Source of the DNA: Halomonas sp. ML-15
GTDB lineage: Bacteria; Pseudomonadota; Gammaproteobacteria; Pseudomonadales; Halomonadaceae
NCBI RefSeq assembly: GCF_014779595.1
Contig: NZ_JACXZT010000010.1
Span: 248,001-312,000, forward strand
Reading direction: 5' to 3'
DNA length: 64,000 nucleotides
Position numbers and translations under genes: made by a program. The notes beneath the pieces were generated by a model. It was not told where the DNA came from and did no database searches. It worked only from the letters and a program-made list of their open reading frames with translations. How positions within the stretch are numbered: the stretch's first letter is position 1; each line of letters starts with the position of its first letter. Below are positions 39,145 through 48,239 of the stretch, piece after piece.

Positions 39145-42100
39145 TCACTCAGAAGCCGATGCGGGCGTGTGATGGTCGTCCATCTCGCGCTGCAGGCGGC
39201 GCTGCACGTCCCCCGGAGAGCCGGTATTGCGTGCCAGCAGGTCGTAGGCCACCGGCACCACGAACAGCGTGAACAGGGTCGCCGCGGCCACCCCGCACAT
39301 GATTACGGTACCGATCACCAGCCGCGTCTCGGCGCCGGCACCGCTGCCGATCAGCAGCGGGATCGACCCGGCCATGGTGGTCACTGCCGTCATCAGGATC
39401 GGGCGCAGGCGTGTCACCGAGGCATCGACCAAGGCGTCGTGGAAGGCCACGCCCTGGTCGCGCAACTGATTGACGAATTCGACAATCAGGATGCCGTTCT
39501 TGGCTGCCAGTCCGATCAGCATCACCAGCCCCACCTGGCTATAGATGTTCAGCGACTGCCCGGTGAGGAACAGCCCCAGCAAGGCGCCGCTCATCGCCAG
39601 CGGCACGGTGAGCATGATCACGAAGGGGTGCACGAAGCTCTCGAACTGGGCGGCCAGTACCAGGAAGACGACCAGCGCCCCCAGCAGCAGCAGGAAGGTG
39701 GTGGCGCCGCTGGCTTCCTGGAAGTCCCGCGAGGGGCCGTCGACATCGGTCTGGGCCTCGGCGGGCAGAATCTCGTCGGCAGTCTGCTGCAGATAGTCGA
39801 GCGCTTCGCCTAGCGGATAGCCCCCTGCCAGGTTGGCCTCGAGGGTGATCGAGCGCACCCGGTTGAAGCGGTTCAGGGTGCTGGGGCCGGCGAAGTCGGT
39901 GAGGGTCACCAGGCTGGCCAGCGGAATCAGCTCACCGGAGCTCGACGAGCGTACCTGGATGTTGTCGAGTGCGCGGGCGCTGCGCTGGGCGCTACGGTCA
40001 CCTTCGAGGATAACGTCGTACTCCTCACCGTCGTCCACGTAGCGGGTCACGTTGCGTCCGCCGAGCAGGGTCTCCAGAGTGCGGCCGATCTCGGTGACGG
40101 TAACACCCAGCGAGGCGGCGCGCTCGTAGTTGATGTCGACGCGCAGCTGCGGCTGGGTCTCCTGATAGTTGCTGTCCAGGGCGGTGAGGCGCGGGTTGTT
40201 GTCACGGATATGGTCGAACATGGTGTCGCGCCACTCGGCAAGCTCTTCATAGGTGCCGCCGCCGAGCACGAACTGGACCGGTTTCTGAATGCGCTGCCCG
40301 AAGCCTTGGCGCATCACCGGGGTAGCGGTCACCCCGGGTAGATCGCGCAGCTTGGCGCGTACCTCGTCCATGATCTCCCAGGCGCTGCGGCGACTGCCCC
40401 AGTCGGCCATATTGACGATGATAAAGCCGTTGTTGAAGTTCTCGATGTTGCCGAAGCCCCGTGGCGCGCGGATTACCACCCGCTCCAGCTCGCCCGACTC
40501 CACCATCGGCTCCATGCGACTCTCGATCTCGTCCATATAGTCCATGATGTAGTCGAAGGTCGCCCCCTCGGGGCCGTTGACCAGGATAATGAAGTTGCCG
40601 CGATCCTCCTGGGGGGTGTACTCGTTGGGCAGGTGGCTGGCCAGCCAGCCGGTACCTGCCACTAGCCCGATGAACAGCGCCAGCACCAGCAAGCGCAGCT
40701 TGAGTACCGTGAGCAGCGCGCGGCGATAGAGGCGCTGAGTAAACTCCAGGAGCGTCTGCACGGCGTGGGCCAGTCTGCCTTCATGCATGTCGGGGCTGAG
40801 AATCTTCGACGCCATCATCGGCGTCAGGGTCAGCGCCAGCAGGCTGGAGATGGCCACCGCAGCGGCCAGGGTCAGCGCAAACTCCGAGAACAGCCGGCCG
40901 ATATCACCCTGCAGCATGCTCAGTGGCACGAATACGGCGATCAGTACCAGAGTGGTGGCGATCACCGCGAAGGCGATCTGGCGGGTGCCGCGAAAGGCGG
41001 CCACCAGCGGCGTCTCGCCGTAGGCCTGCATACGGCGATTGATGTTCTCCAGTACCACGATGGCGTCATCGACGATCAGGCCGATGGCCAGCACCAGTGC
41101 CAGCAGCGTCAGCAGGTTGATCGAGAAGCCCAGCGCGGCGAGGGCGATAAAGGCGCCGACTAGCGCGATGGGAACGGTTACCGCCGGCACCAGGGTGGTA
41201 CGCAGGTTGCCGAGGAACATGAAGATCACCACCACCACCAGCCCCATGGCGATGAACAGCGTCATCACTACCTGCCGAATAGCGCCTGAGACGAACACCG
41301 AAGAGTCGAAATTCATGCTCAGTTCCATGCCCTCGGGCAGGGTGTCCTGCAGGCGTTCCATCTCGGCGCTGACGCCTTGCGAGACCTCCAGCACATTGGC
41401 CGTGGACTGCTTGATCATGCCTAGCCCGACCATTGGCACGCCGTTGGCGCGGAACACCGAGCGATCCTCTACCGAGCCGATCTCGATGCGCGCCACATCG
41501 CCCAGTCTTACGATGTAGTCGTCGCTGCGCGACAGCGCCAGAGAGCGGAAGTTGTCCGGCGTGGCGAAGCTGCGCGGCAGGCGCACCACGAACTGGCGGT
41601 CGTCGGATTCGATGGAGCCCGCCGGCAGTTCGACGTTCTCGGCACGCAGGGCATCCTCGACGTCTCCGGCGGTGAGATTACGCGCCGCCAAGGCGTTGCG
41701 ATCGAGCCACACGCGCATGGCGTAGTCGCGGCCGCCGCCGACGCGGACCCGGGCCACGCCGGGCTGTACCGAGAAACGGTCGACCAGAAAGCGGTTGGCG
41801 TAATCGGTGAGTTCGGGAATGCTGAAGTTCTCGCCGGAGAGGCTCAGCCACAGGATCACGTCCTCGCTGCTGTCGGCTTTCTGTACCTCGGGTGGGTCGG
41901 CCTCGTCGGGCAGATTGCGCAGGGCGCCGGAGATGCGGTCGCGGATGTCGTTGGCGGCGGCGTCGATATCCATCTCCAGGCCGAACTCGATATTGATCCG
42001 CGAGCGGCCGTCCTCGCTGGAGGAGGTGATGAGCTGGATGCCCTCGACCCCGGCGATACGGTCCTCCAGCACCTGGGTGATGCGGGTTTCGACCACGCCG

Positions 42101-42267
42101 GCCGAGGCGCCGGGGTAGCGGGTATCGATACTCACTACCGGCGGGTCGATGGCGGGGTACTCCTGCAGCGGCAGGCGATCGAGAGCCATAATGCCAAAGG
42201 CCACGATCAGCAGGGCAAGGACCGTGGCCAGCACCGGGCGTTGAACCGAGACATCCGAGAGGCGCAT
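39145..42267 (-). CDS. RND efflux transporter, HAE1 family
   Basis: The 1,040-residue inner-membrane pump has the duplicated RND layout: a first membrane helix (VLATVLALLIVAFGIMALDRLPLQEYP), a large periplasmic loop, six membrane helices with the proton-relay region GLIVDDAIVVLENI (about residue 405), then a second half ending GLAAKNGILIVEFVNQLRDQG. Length equals AcrB-type pumps. It probably exports drugs or other amphiphiles with the fusion protein encoded upstream; the start overlaps that gene's stop by one base. No outer-membrane factor gene is in the window. Confidence 0.95.
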   Translation of the reverse strand: MRLSDVSVQRPVLATVLALLIVAFGIMALDRLPLQEYPAIDPPVVSIDTRYPGASAGVVETRITQVLEDRIAGVEGIQLITSSSEDGRSRINIEFGLEMDIDAAANDIRDRISGALRNLPDEADPPEVQKADSSEDVILWLSLSGENFSIPELTDYANRFLVDRFSVQPGVARVRVGGGRDYAMRVWLDRNALAARNLTAGDVEDALRAENVELPAGSIESDDRQFVVRLPRSFATPDNFRSLALSRSDDYIVRLGDVARIEIGSVEDRSVFRANGVPMVGLGMIKQSTANVLEVSQGVSAEMERLQDTLPEGMELSMNFDSSVFVSGAIRQVVMTLFIAMGLVVVVIFMFLGNLRTTLVPAVTVPIALVGAFIALAALGFSINLLTLLALVLAIGLIVDDAIVVLENINRRMQAYGETPLVAAFRGTRQIAFAVIATTLVLIAVFVPLSMLQGDIGRLFSEFALTLAAAVAISSLLALTLTPMMASKILSPDMHEGRLAHAVQTLLEFTQRLYRRALLTVLKLRLLVLALFIGLVAGTGWLASHLPNEYTPQEDRGNFIILVNGPEGATFDYIMDYMDEIESRMEPMVESGELERVVIRAPRGFGNIENFNNGFIIVNMADWGSRRSAWEIMDEVRAKLRDLPGVTATPVMRQGFGQRIQKPVQFVLGGGTYEELAEWRDTMFDHIRDNNPRLTALDSNYQETQPQLRVDINYERAASLGVTVTEIGRTLETLLGGRNVTRYVDDGEEYDVILEGDRSAQRSARALDNIQVRSSSSGELIPLASLVTLTDFAGPSTLNRFNRVRSITLEANLAGGYPLGEALDYLQQTADEILPAEAQTDVDGPSRDFQEASGATTFLLLLGALVVFLVLAAQFESFVHPFVIMLTVPLAMSGALLGLFLTGQSLNIYSQVGLVMLIGLAAKNGILIVEFVNQLRDQGVAFHDALVDASVTRLRPILMTAVTTMAGSIPLLIGSGAGAETRLVIGTVIMCGVAAATLFTLFVVPVAYDLLARNTGSPGDVQRRLQREMDDHHTPASASE

Positions 42268-43361
42268 CAGGCATCATCCTCACGGTGCTGCTCGAGGATC
42301 TCGCGGACCGAGTGCTCATCGTCGGCGATGCCCAGCAACCGTACGCGGTCACCGTCGCGTACCCGCTGCACGCCGTGGCTTACGATCAGTTCGCCGGGCT
42401 CGAGCCCCTCCAGCACTTCTGCCTGGCCGGCGCGGCGCTCGCCGATGACGATTTCGCGGCGGCTGATGCGATTCTCATCCTGCTCGTCGATGACCATCAC
42501 ATATTGTCGCTCACCGCTGGGCACCAGCACGCTTTCGGCGACCACTATGGTGTCCCGCGGGCTGCGCTGCAGCACTACCTCCATCAGCATGCCGGGGCGC
42601 AGGATCAAGTCGGGATTGTCGAACTCGGCGCGCACCTGCACGCTGCGGGTGACCGGGTCGACCCGGGCGCCGATGCTGGCCACCTCGCCCTCGAAACGCT
42701 CATCGGGGAAGGCCACGCTATGGGCACGCAGTGTCAGGCCGGGCCGCAGGATCGACAGGTACACCTCGGGTACGCTGAAATCGAGCTTGACGACATCCAG
42801 CTTGTCGAGGGTGACCAGCTCCATGCCCGGCGTGACCAGCGCGCCGACGCTGATATTGCGAAAGCCCACTACGCCGTCGAAGGGGGCGCGGATGCGGTGA
42901 CTCGAGAGGCGTGCTTCGATGGCTTCGATATCGGCTTCTACCTGTCGCAGCCGCGCCTGGCTGTCCTCGACGTCAGCGCGTGAGCCGAGGTTACGCGACT
43001 CCAGCTGTGAGGCGCGGGAGACGGCGTTACGGCGCTCGTCGCGCAGCGCCTGGGTGGCACGCAGTTGGGCCTGCTCCTCGCTGTCATCGAGCTGCACCAG
43101 CAGCTGGCCGGCCTCCACCTGCTCGCCGTCGATGAAATTAAGCTCGCGGACGATCTCGGTAACGGTGGCCGAGAGGGTGACGCTCTCGTCGGCGCGCAGG
43201 GTGCCCAAGGCTTCGAGGGGGTCGGACCAGCGCTGCTGCTCGGCACGGGCGCCGATTACCGCCGTGCGCTCATCGCTCAAGGCGAGCGAGCTGAATAGCG
43301 TCAGGGAGAGGATCAGGGAGAGCGTCAGCCAGGCGCGAGGCGCCATCGAGATAAGGATCAT
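42267..43361 (-). CDS. RND efflux membrane fusion protein (HlyD/AcrA family)
   Basis: The 364-residue protein has an export signal (MAPRAWLTLSLILSLTLFSS, cleavage near ALS-DE). The lipoyl half-motifs are VEAGQLLVQLDDSEEQAQL and HRIRAPFDGVVGFRNISVGALVTPG, separated by a coiled coil (about residues 95-150). A beta-barrel region is followed by the membrane-proximal domain. No lipobox is visible, so it should be anchored by its N-terminus or free. The start at 43361 or Met6 (43346) cannot be decided from ribosome binding sites. Confidence 0.92.
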   Translation of the reverse strand: MILISMAPRAWLTLSLILSLTLFSSLALSDERTAVIGARAEQQRWSDPLEALGTLRADESVTLSATVTEIVRELNFIDGEQVEAGQLLVQLDDSEEQAQLRATQALRDERRNAVSRASQLESRNLGSRADVEDSQARLRQVEADIEAIEARLSSHRIRAPFDGVVGFRNISVGALVTPGMELVTLDKLDVVKLDFSVPEVYLSILRPGLTLRAHSVAFPDERFEGEVASIGARVDPVTRSVQVRAEFDNPDLILRPGMLMEVVLQRSPRDTIVVAESVLVPSGERQYVMVIDEQDENRISRREIVIGERRAGQAEVLEGLEPGELIVSHGVQRVRDGDRVRLLGIADDEHSVREILEQHREDDA

Positions 43362-43473
43362 GATGTCTCTACACGGTCAATGAGTCGGCAGGCGCACCTC
43401 CTGTGCTCCCCCTTTCCTTAGGCTACTTATCACTATGGCCAAAAGTGTGACAAGAATGAGAACACTGCCATGC

Positions 43474-43491
43474 TATACAAAAGCTGTACAA
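43474..43491. promoter_or_regulatory. Inverted repeat upstream of the RND operon
   Basis: TATACA-AAAGC-TGTACA is an imperfect palindrome about 115 bp upstream of the fusion protein start. It lies in AT-rich sequence unlike the surrounding DNA. Together with the nearby TTGTCA and GATAAG hexamers on the minus strand it may be a repressor site and promoter for the efflux operon. No regulator gene is adjacent. Confidence 0.4.
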
Positions 43492-43514
43492 GAGAGAAGA
43501 CGCTAGAAGCAAGT

Positions 43515-43536
43515 ATGCCGCCCCGGGGGACGGCAT
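43515..43536 (-). terminator. Hairpin after the TctC-like gene
   Basis: On the minus strand ATGCCGTCCCC pairs with the following GGGGCGGCAT (one bulge), and ACTTGCTTCT follows. It starts 21 nt after the TctC stop codon and should end that transcript before the RND promoter region. Confidence 0.6.
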
Positions 43537-43557
43537 TCGATGACGTGGGGGCTGGCG

Positions 43558-44529
43558 TTACTCTTCCACGCCGCCCATCTCCTCGATCAGCTCGGCAAAG
43601 GCCTCGGACTGTTCATAGAGAGTGTCGGTAAGGGTGGCTTCATCCATATGGTCCACCGGTAGCAGCAAGCGCTCTTCGGTGACTTCGATGAAACGCTCGT
43701 CCTCGGTGGCTCTCGCCAGGGCCTCTTCGAGTCGCTCGGCGCGCGCATCGGGCGCATCGGCGGGCATGATCGCCATCAGGATATCGCCGGGAGTGATGTC
43801 GTAACCCGCTTCCACCAGCGTCGGGGCGTCAGGGAAGGCGACCAGGCGATCGGCGGCGAGGCTCAGCATCACCGGCATCTCGCCGCTGTCAGCGTAGCCG
43901 GAGTGGGTACCGCCACTGTAGCCGAAGTCGACGTCACCGGAGAGAATCAGCGGGGCCATGCCTGAACCGCCCTCGGTGGGCACCACACGCAGGTCGAGGC
44001 CTTCCTGCTCGGCGATATAGTCGATGATCAGACGATCCTGCGCCGTCTGAGTGGCGTAGCTGACCCCGGGGTTCTCCCGCGCGTACTCCAGCAGGTCCTC
44101 CCAGCTGTCGCCGAAGGGGCGCTCTTCGCCGGTGACGATGGCGGCCTGAGCCAGCGATACGCTGGCAACATAGCGGAAGTCGTCCATGGCGTAGTCGGTG
44201 GGCGTCGCCAAGGGACCAAAGGTGATCGGCGAGGAGGGCCCATAGATGAAGGTGTAGCCCTCGTCGCTATTGCTGGCCAGGCGCGTCAGCGCTACGCCGC
44301 CTCCGGCGCCGGGTTGGTTGACCACGTTGACCGGCTGGCCGAGCTCCTCTTCCAGCACGTTGGCCAGCACGCGGCCCTGAATATCGGTACTGCCCCCGGA
44401 GCCGAAGGGAATGACCATGGTCAGCGGTTCACTGGGAAAGTCGTCGGCCATGGCCAGCCCGGCAAGGCCGAACGTCATGCCTGAGGCGAGCGTGCCGGCA
44501 ACCAGCCACCGTCGGTTCATGCGCGTCAT
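43558..44529 (-). CDS. Tripartite tricarboxylate transporter substrate-binding protein (TctC/Bug family)
   Basis: The 323-residue protein begins MTRMNRRWLVAGTLASGMTF, with a signal peptide ending ...AMA-DD and an NRR motif that could allow Tat export. The Bug fold shows in YPSEP-like FPSEPLTMVIPFGSGGSTDIQGR, VNVVNQPGAGGGVAL, GYTFIYGPSSP and a C-terminal DAPDARAERLEEALA segment. It binds a carboxylate-type solute in the periplasm. No TctA/TctB membrane genes are adjacent, so it is an orphan binding protein. AGAGGA lies 7 nt upstream. Confidence 0.88.
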   Translation of the reverse strand: MTRMNRRWLVAGTLASGMTFGLAGLAMADDFPSEPLTMVIPFGSGGSTDIQGRVLANVLEEELGQPVNVVNQPGAGGGVALTRLASNSDEGYTFIYGPSSPITFGPLATPTDYAMDDFRYVASVSLAQAAIVTGEERPFGDSWEDLLEYARENPGVSYATQTAQDRLIIDYIAEQEGLDLRVVPTEGGSGMAPLILSGDVDFGYSGGTHSGYADSGEMPVMLSLAADRLVAFPDAPTLVEAGYDITPGDILMAIMPADAPDARAERLEEALARATEDERFIEVTEERLLLPVDHMDEATLTDTLYEQSEAFAELIEEMGGVEE

Positions 44530-44697
44530 GAGATATCCTCTTGATCGTTGCGTGTAATGTCGGTGCTATTACACGCTATCACAGCGCCTTATACAGCCAC
44601 TCAACGCAGTAGCGCGACGCCCGCCGGTTGGCTTGCTAGAATGCCGCGCCTCACCCATCCCGCCTTACGCCAAGGCCCAGCCGGGAGTCGCTTGCCC

Positions 44698-45888
44698 ATG
44701 ACCTACGACGTTGTTGTGATCGGTGCCGGTGCCGCCGGCATGATGTGCGCCCTCACCGCTGGCTATGCCGGGCGGCGGGTGCTGCTTATCGATCATGCCA
44801 ACAAGGCCGGCAAGAAGATCCTGATGTCGGGAGGAGGGCGCTGCAACTTCACCAATATGGCGACCACCCCGGCGAACTTCTTTTCGGGCAATCCGCACTT
44901 CTGCATCTCGGCGCTCAAGCGCTACCGACCCGAGCACTTCGTCGAGCTGGTCGAGCGCCATGCCATCGACTACGTGGAGAAGGCGCCGGGCCAGTTGTTC
45001 TGTGCCGATTCGGCCAAGCAGATCGTGGCCATGCTGCTTACCGAGTGCGAGTGGGCTGGCGTCGAGGTGTCCCTGAAGAGTGCGGTCACCGGGGTCGAGC
45101 GCTGTGGCGAGAGTATGCGCTTGCACACCTCGCTCGGCGCGATCGACGCGGGGGCAGTCGTGGTGGCCTGCGGGGGCCTGTCGATTCCGAGCATGGGGGC
45201 CAGCGGGTTCGGCTACGATATCGCTCGCCAGTTTGGCCTGGCGGTGACCGAGACCCGCCCGGCGCTGGTGCCCTTTACCCTGACCTCGCAGTGGAAAGCC
45301 CGTGCCAGCGAGCTGGCTGGGGTGGCCTGCGAGGTGAGCGTTCACTGTCGGCGTGAGGGCCAGCAACACGGGCACTATCGCGAGCCGCTGCTGTTTACCC
45401 ACCGTGGCCTCTCAGGGCCGGCGATGCTGCAAATTTCCAGCTACTGGCAGCCCGGCGATGAGCTGGAGATCGATCTGCTGCCCGGCGTGTCGGTCGCCGA
45501 GGCGCTGGCCGCGGCTCGCCGTGAGACGCCGCGCCGTCAGCTGGCGACCTGGCTAAGTGAGCGCTTACCACGGCGCTTGGCCACGGCAGTGGGGGAGTGG
45601 TACGGCGAGGCGCCGACCCTGGCCGAACTCTCCAACGCTCAGCTGGAGGCCTGGCAGCAGCGGCTGTCGGCATGGCGTATCAAGCCTGCGGGGACTGAAG
45701 GCTGGCGTACCGCGGAGGTGACCCTGGGTGGCGTCGATACCCAGGCGATCTCCTCCAAGACGTTTGCCGTCAATGACATGCCGCAGCTGCGCTTTATTGG
45801 CGAGGTGCTCGACGTTACCGGCGAGCTGGGTGGTTATAACTTCCAGTGGGCGTGGGCCTCAGGGGTGGCCTGTGGGCAGTCGCTGTAG
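44698..45888 (+). CDS. FAD/NAD(P)-binding flavoprotein, HI0933/YhiN family
   Basis: The 396-residue protein begins MTYDVVVIGAGAAGMMCALT, an FAD-binding dinucleotide fold. The family motif GKKILMSGGGRCNFTN follows near residue 38, then VVACGGLSIPSMGASGFGYDIA and FTHRGLSGPAMLQIS. The C-terminal GEVLDVTGELGGYNFQWAWASG is also conserved. The reaction of this family is not known. The start at 44698 is set by the Rossmann fold and GGGAG upstream; an in-frame ATG at 44548 lies in non-conserved sequence. Confidence 0.9.
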   Translation: MTYDVVVIGAGAAGMMCALTAGYAGRRVLLIDHANKAGKKILMSGGGRCNFTNMATTPANFFSGNPHFCISALKRYRPEHFVELVERHAIDYVEKAPGQLFCADSAKQIVAMLLTECEWAGVEVSLKSAVTGVERCGESMRLHTSLGAIDAGAVVVACGGLSIPSMGASGFGYDIARQFGLAVTETRPALVPFTLTSQWKARASELAGVACEVSVHCRREGQQHGHYREPLLFTHRGLSGPAMLQISSYWQPGDELEIDLLPGVSVAEALAAARRETPRRQLATWLSERLPRRLATAVGEWYGEAPTLAELSNAQLEAWQQRLSAWRIKPAGTEGWRTAEVTLGGVDTQAISSKTFAVNDMPQLRFIGEVLDVTGELGGYNFQWAWASGVACGQSL

Positions 45889-45901
45889 AAGAGGGGGCTG
45901 A

Positions 45902-46201
45902 TTAGCGTCGAATCATCTGCAGCAGCCGCTGAGCGCGCCTGAACAGCAGCACGCCGGCGATACCGCGCTGAGCGAAGCGCACCAGGGCATGGGGGTGCCG
46001 CGCGCTGGCCAGCAGTGCCAAGGCACCCAGCGTATAGGTGGGCAGCTTGAAGCGTTGGAAGGTGCTATCGATCTGCTGTGTCGCGCCTAGCCAGCGGCTC
46101 GACTCGACCATCAAGTCGATCCGCTGCTGCTCGATCTGTGTTTCCAGCGCGGCCTTGCGCTGGCGACGCAGTTCCCGGGCGGACGGTGCCTTAGTCGTCA
46201 C
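45902..46201 (-). CDS. YqjK-like protein
   Basis: The 99-residue protein has a basic helical N-terminus (ARELRRQRKAALETQIEQQRIDL), one hydrophobic stretch (LPTYTLGALALLASA) and a basic C-terminus. It is the third gene of a yqjD-yqjE-yqjK-like trio; its start overlaps the end of the YqjE-like gene by 11 nt. In E. coli this trio is induced in stationary phase; the role is unclear. Confidence 0.72.
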   Translation of the reverse strand: MTTKAPSARELRRQRKAALETQIEQQRIDLMVESSRWLGATQQIDSTFQRFKLPTYTLGALALLASARHPHALVRFAQRGIAGVLLFRRAQRLLQMIRR

Positions 46202-46583
46202 GGGAGGTCTCCATCAGCGCTCGGTCGGTGGCGAGATGCTTGAGAGTACTCTTGAGCAGGGTGGGGCGTTTGGCGAGGCGTATCACCCAGGCGGCAAGCG
46301 CCAGGCCGCCGCCGAGCAGTACCAGCGCGCTGGCAGCAATCGCCATCAGGCGATGGGTTTCCCAGAACAGCACCACCACGAACAGCGTCAGCACGGTCAA
46401 TCCCAGCATCACCATCAGCAGGCTGATGCCCGCCAGGAGGAGCAGGGTGAAAAGCCGCGCTCGCTCCTCCTCGAGTTCAACGACGGCGAGGCGCAAGCGC
46501 GCCTCGCCGTTACTCAGCAGGCTGGCGATCAGCCGCTTGGTGGCGCCGAACAGTCGCTCGGCCGGTCCTTGGCCTTGACTCAT
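46191..46583 (-). CDS. Phage holin family / YqjE-like membrane protein
   Basis: The 130-residue protein has a cytoplasmic helix (ATKRLIASLLSNGEARLRLAVVELEEERARL) and two membrane segments (LFTLLLLAGISLLMVMLGLTVLTLFVVVLF and LMAIAASALVLLGGGLALAAWVI). This is the Phage_holin_3_6/YqjE layout. It starts at the last base of the DUF883 gene (TGATG) and overlaps the YqjK-like gene. Confidence 0.82.
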   Translation of the reverse strand: MSQGQGPAERLFGATKRLIASLLSNGEARLRLAVVELEEERARLFTLLLLAGISLLMVMLGLTVLTLFVVVLFWETHRLMAIAASALVLLGGGLALAAWVIRLAKRPTLLKSTLKHLATDRALMETSRDD

Positions 46584-46915
46584 CAGCGCCGTCCGAGCAG
46601 CAGGCCGATCACCATCCCCGCGGCGGCGGCGATGCCGACGCTGGACCAGGGATTGTCGTGGACATACTTGTCGCAGACGTCGACCTGGTCGCGTACCGTG
46701 TCGCGCGCTTCGCCATACAGGCGCTCTCCGCGGGCTTCCAGACGGTCACGGGTGTCGTGCAGACGTTTTTCGGCGCGCTCGCGTAGCTCCTTGATATTGC
46801 TGCGTGAGTCGTCGGCGGTGGCGTGTACCAGTTCCTCGATCGTCTGTGTCAGGTGGTGGAGGTCAGCCTTGAGCTGCTCGGTATTGGCATCGGTATTCGG
46901 TTTGCGGCTTGCCAT
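46583..46915 (-). CDS. DUF883 family protein (YqjD/ElaB-like)
   Basis: The 110-residue protein has a long helix (about residues 15-80, with heptad-like charged sequence), then HDNPWSSVGIAAAAGMVIGLLLGRR, the C-terminal membrane anchor shared by YqjD, ElaB and YgaM. In E. coli YqjD binds 100S/70S ribosomes at the membrane in stationary phase. It heads the yqjD-E-K-like operon; rmf, acting on the same ribosomes, is elsewhere in this window. Confidence 0.88.
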   Translation of the reverse strand: MASRKPNTDANTEQLKADLHHLTQTIEELVHATADDSRSNIKELRERAEKRLHDTRDRLEARGERLYGEARDTVRDQVDVCDKYVHDNPWSSVGIAAAAGMVIGLLLGRR

Positions 46916-47048
46916 CGTAGTCTTCCTTTGACGGTGAATGACGTCACTGAAACCTGTCGGATTTGGCCGGTCGCGTTGTCGATCAGCGTCAAGCCCGACA
47001 GGCTCCTAGCATAGCAGTTCGCCCTGCGACTTCAATCAGCCGCGAGGG

Positions 47049-48083
47049 CTAGAGCTCCGGTCGCCCGGTAAACAGCGGGTTGAGGCTGAAACCCACGCTC
47101 AGGCGATGGTTGGAGTTGTCGTAGTCGATCATGCTCTCGCCGTAACCGACATAGTACTGCACATGCCCGCGTATGTTGCCGAATAGCGGCCAGGAGTAGT
47201 CGACCTGGGAGCCCATGTTGCCGGCACTGGGATTGCCGCGTACCAGCATGCTGGCCTCGTGGTCGTTAGCGAAACGATGCGCGACCTCGATGTCGCCGTA
47301 GCCCATGTAGCGATCGATATCGGGATTGTCATCGTCGCCCTCCGACTCGGGAATGCGCCAGTGCGGCGTCACGGTCAGTGCCCAGTCACCGCGCTGGAAG
47401 GTGCTCTCCAGGTAGATTCGGTTCCAGCTGCGTGACAGCTCCGTGGAGCGGCCGTTGGAGAGATGATTGAAGGCCAGCCGGTTGCGGGTGTTGGTCCAGC
47501 CGAACAGCCGTGAGTCGTTGTCGAAGCTCAAGAAAGCTTCGGGCTCATAGTTGGTTTCGCGAAAGGGGGACGAGGCGTTGGAGTTGTAGGCCTGCCACCA
47601 GCTGCGTTGGGTGTAGGCAAAATAGAGATCGGCGCGATCACCGAACAGCCCCTCGACCAGATTGACCTTGGCGCTGAACTGGAACTTGACCTCGACATCA
47701 TCGACGCCATTCTCCTCGCTGATGAAGCGGAAGTTCTCAGGATTCTGGCGCGAATTATAGCTTACCGGCAGCAGATAGTTGCGGCGATAGGCGGTGATGG
47801 CCAGCGGATTACGGTCCGACTCACGTTCCAGGGCACGCCGTTCCTGGGCCTGTTGCAGCGTATCGACGGCAGTCTGGTCGACGTCTGGCTGAAATGCGTC
47901 GTTGCTGCTGTCGTCGGGAACCGTCTCGAGTTCCGACTGCAGGCTATCCAGCTCCTGCTGCAGGGCGTCGATGCGGTTTTCAATCTCGGCACGCCGGGTG
48001 TCGGCGTGGGCCCCTGCCGTGGCGACCAGGCTAAGGATGATCAGCGCGGTGCCGGCGGTGGCAGTGGTACGAAGCAGGGTCAT
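47049..48083 (-). CDS. pldA: Outer-membrane phospholipase A
   Basis: The 344-residue protein has a signal peptide ending near AHA-DT. A coiled-coil stretch follows (RRAEIENRIDALQQELDSLQ, about 30-55), which is extra to the E. coli enzyme. The OMPLA barrel carries NHLSNGRS with His207 and Ser209 and SRSWNR with Asn221, the same spacing as the catalytic H142-S144-N156 of E. coli. It hydrolyses phospholipids that reach the outer leaflet. The ATG at 48083 is taken over a TTG one codon earlier. It is divergent from mscK. Confidence 0.93.
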   Translation of the reverse strand: MTLLRTTATAGTALIILSLVATAGAHADTRRAEIENRIDALQQELDSLQSELETVPDDSSNDAFQPDVDQTAVDTLQQAQERRALERESDRNPLAITAYRRNYLLPVSYNSRQNPENFRFISEENGVDDVEVKFQFSAKVNLVEGLFGDRADLYFAYTQRSWWQAYNSNASSPFRETNYEPEAFLSFDNDSRLFGWTNTRNRLAFNHLSNGRSTELSRSWNRIYLESTFQRGDWALTVTPHWRIPESEGDDDNPDIDRYMGYGDIEVAHRFANDHEASMLVRGNPSAGNMGSQVDYSWPLFGNIRGHVQYYVGYGESMIDYDNSNHRLSVGFSLNPLFTGRPEL

Positions 48084-48239
48084 CAACGAGTGCTCACAAG
48101 GAGGATACGATCCACCGTTCTACCACGCCGGGAGGGCAAGTCAACCGCCGTGGCGTCGGAACGTAAAGAGATTGCCTTGGCGCCGCCGGAGACCCAGAAT
48201 CGAGCCTTGGGCTGCTATCGCTCCCGCCCGGAGAATATC

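Noticed and set aside
47607-48239. N-terminal extension of the mechanosensitive channel
   Set aside because: The frame lies antisense to pldA. The signal peptide and GGAG-GTG start at 48240 give the expected family length.
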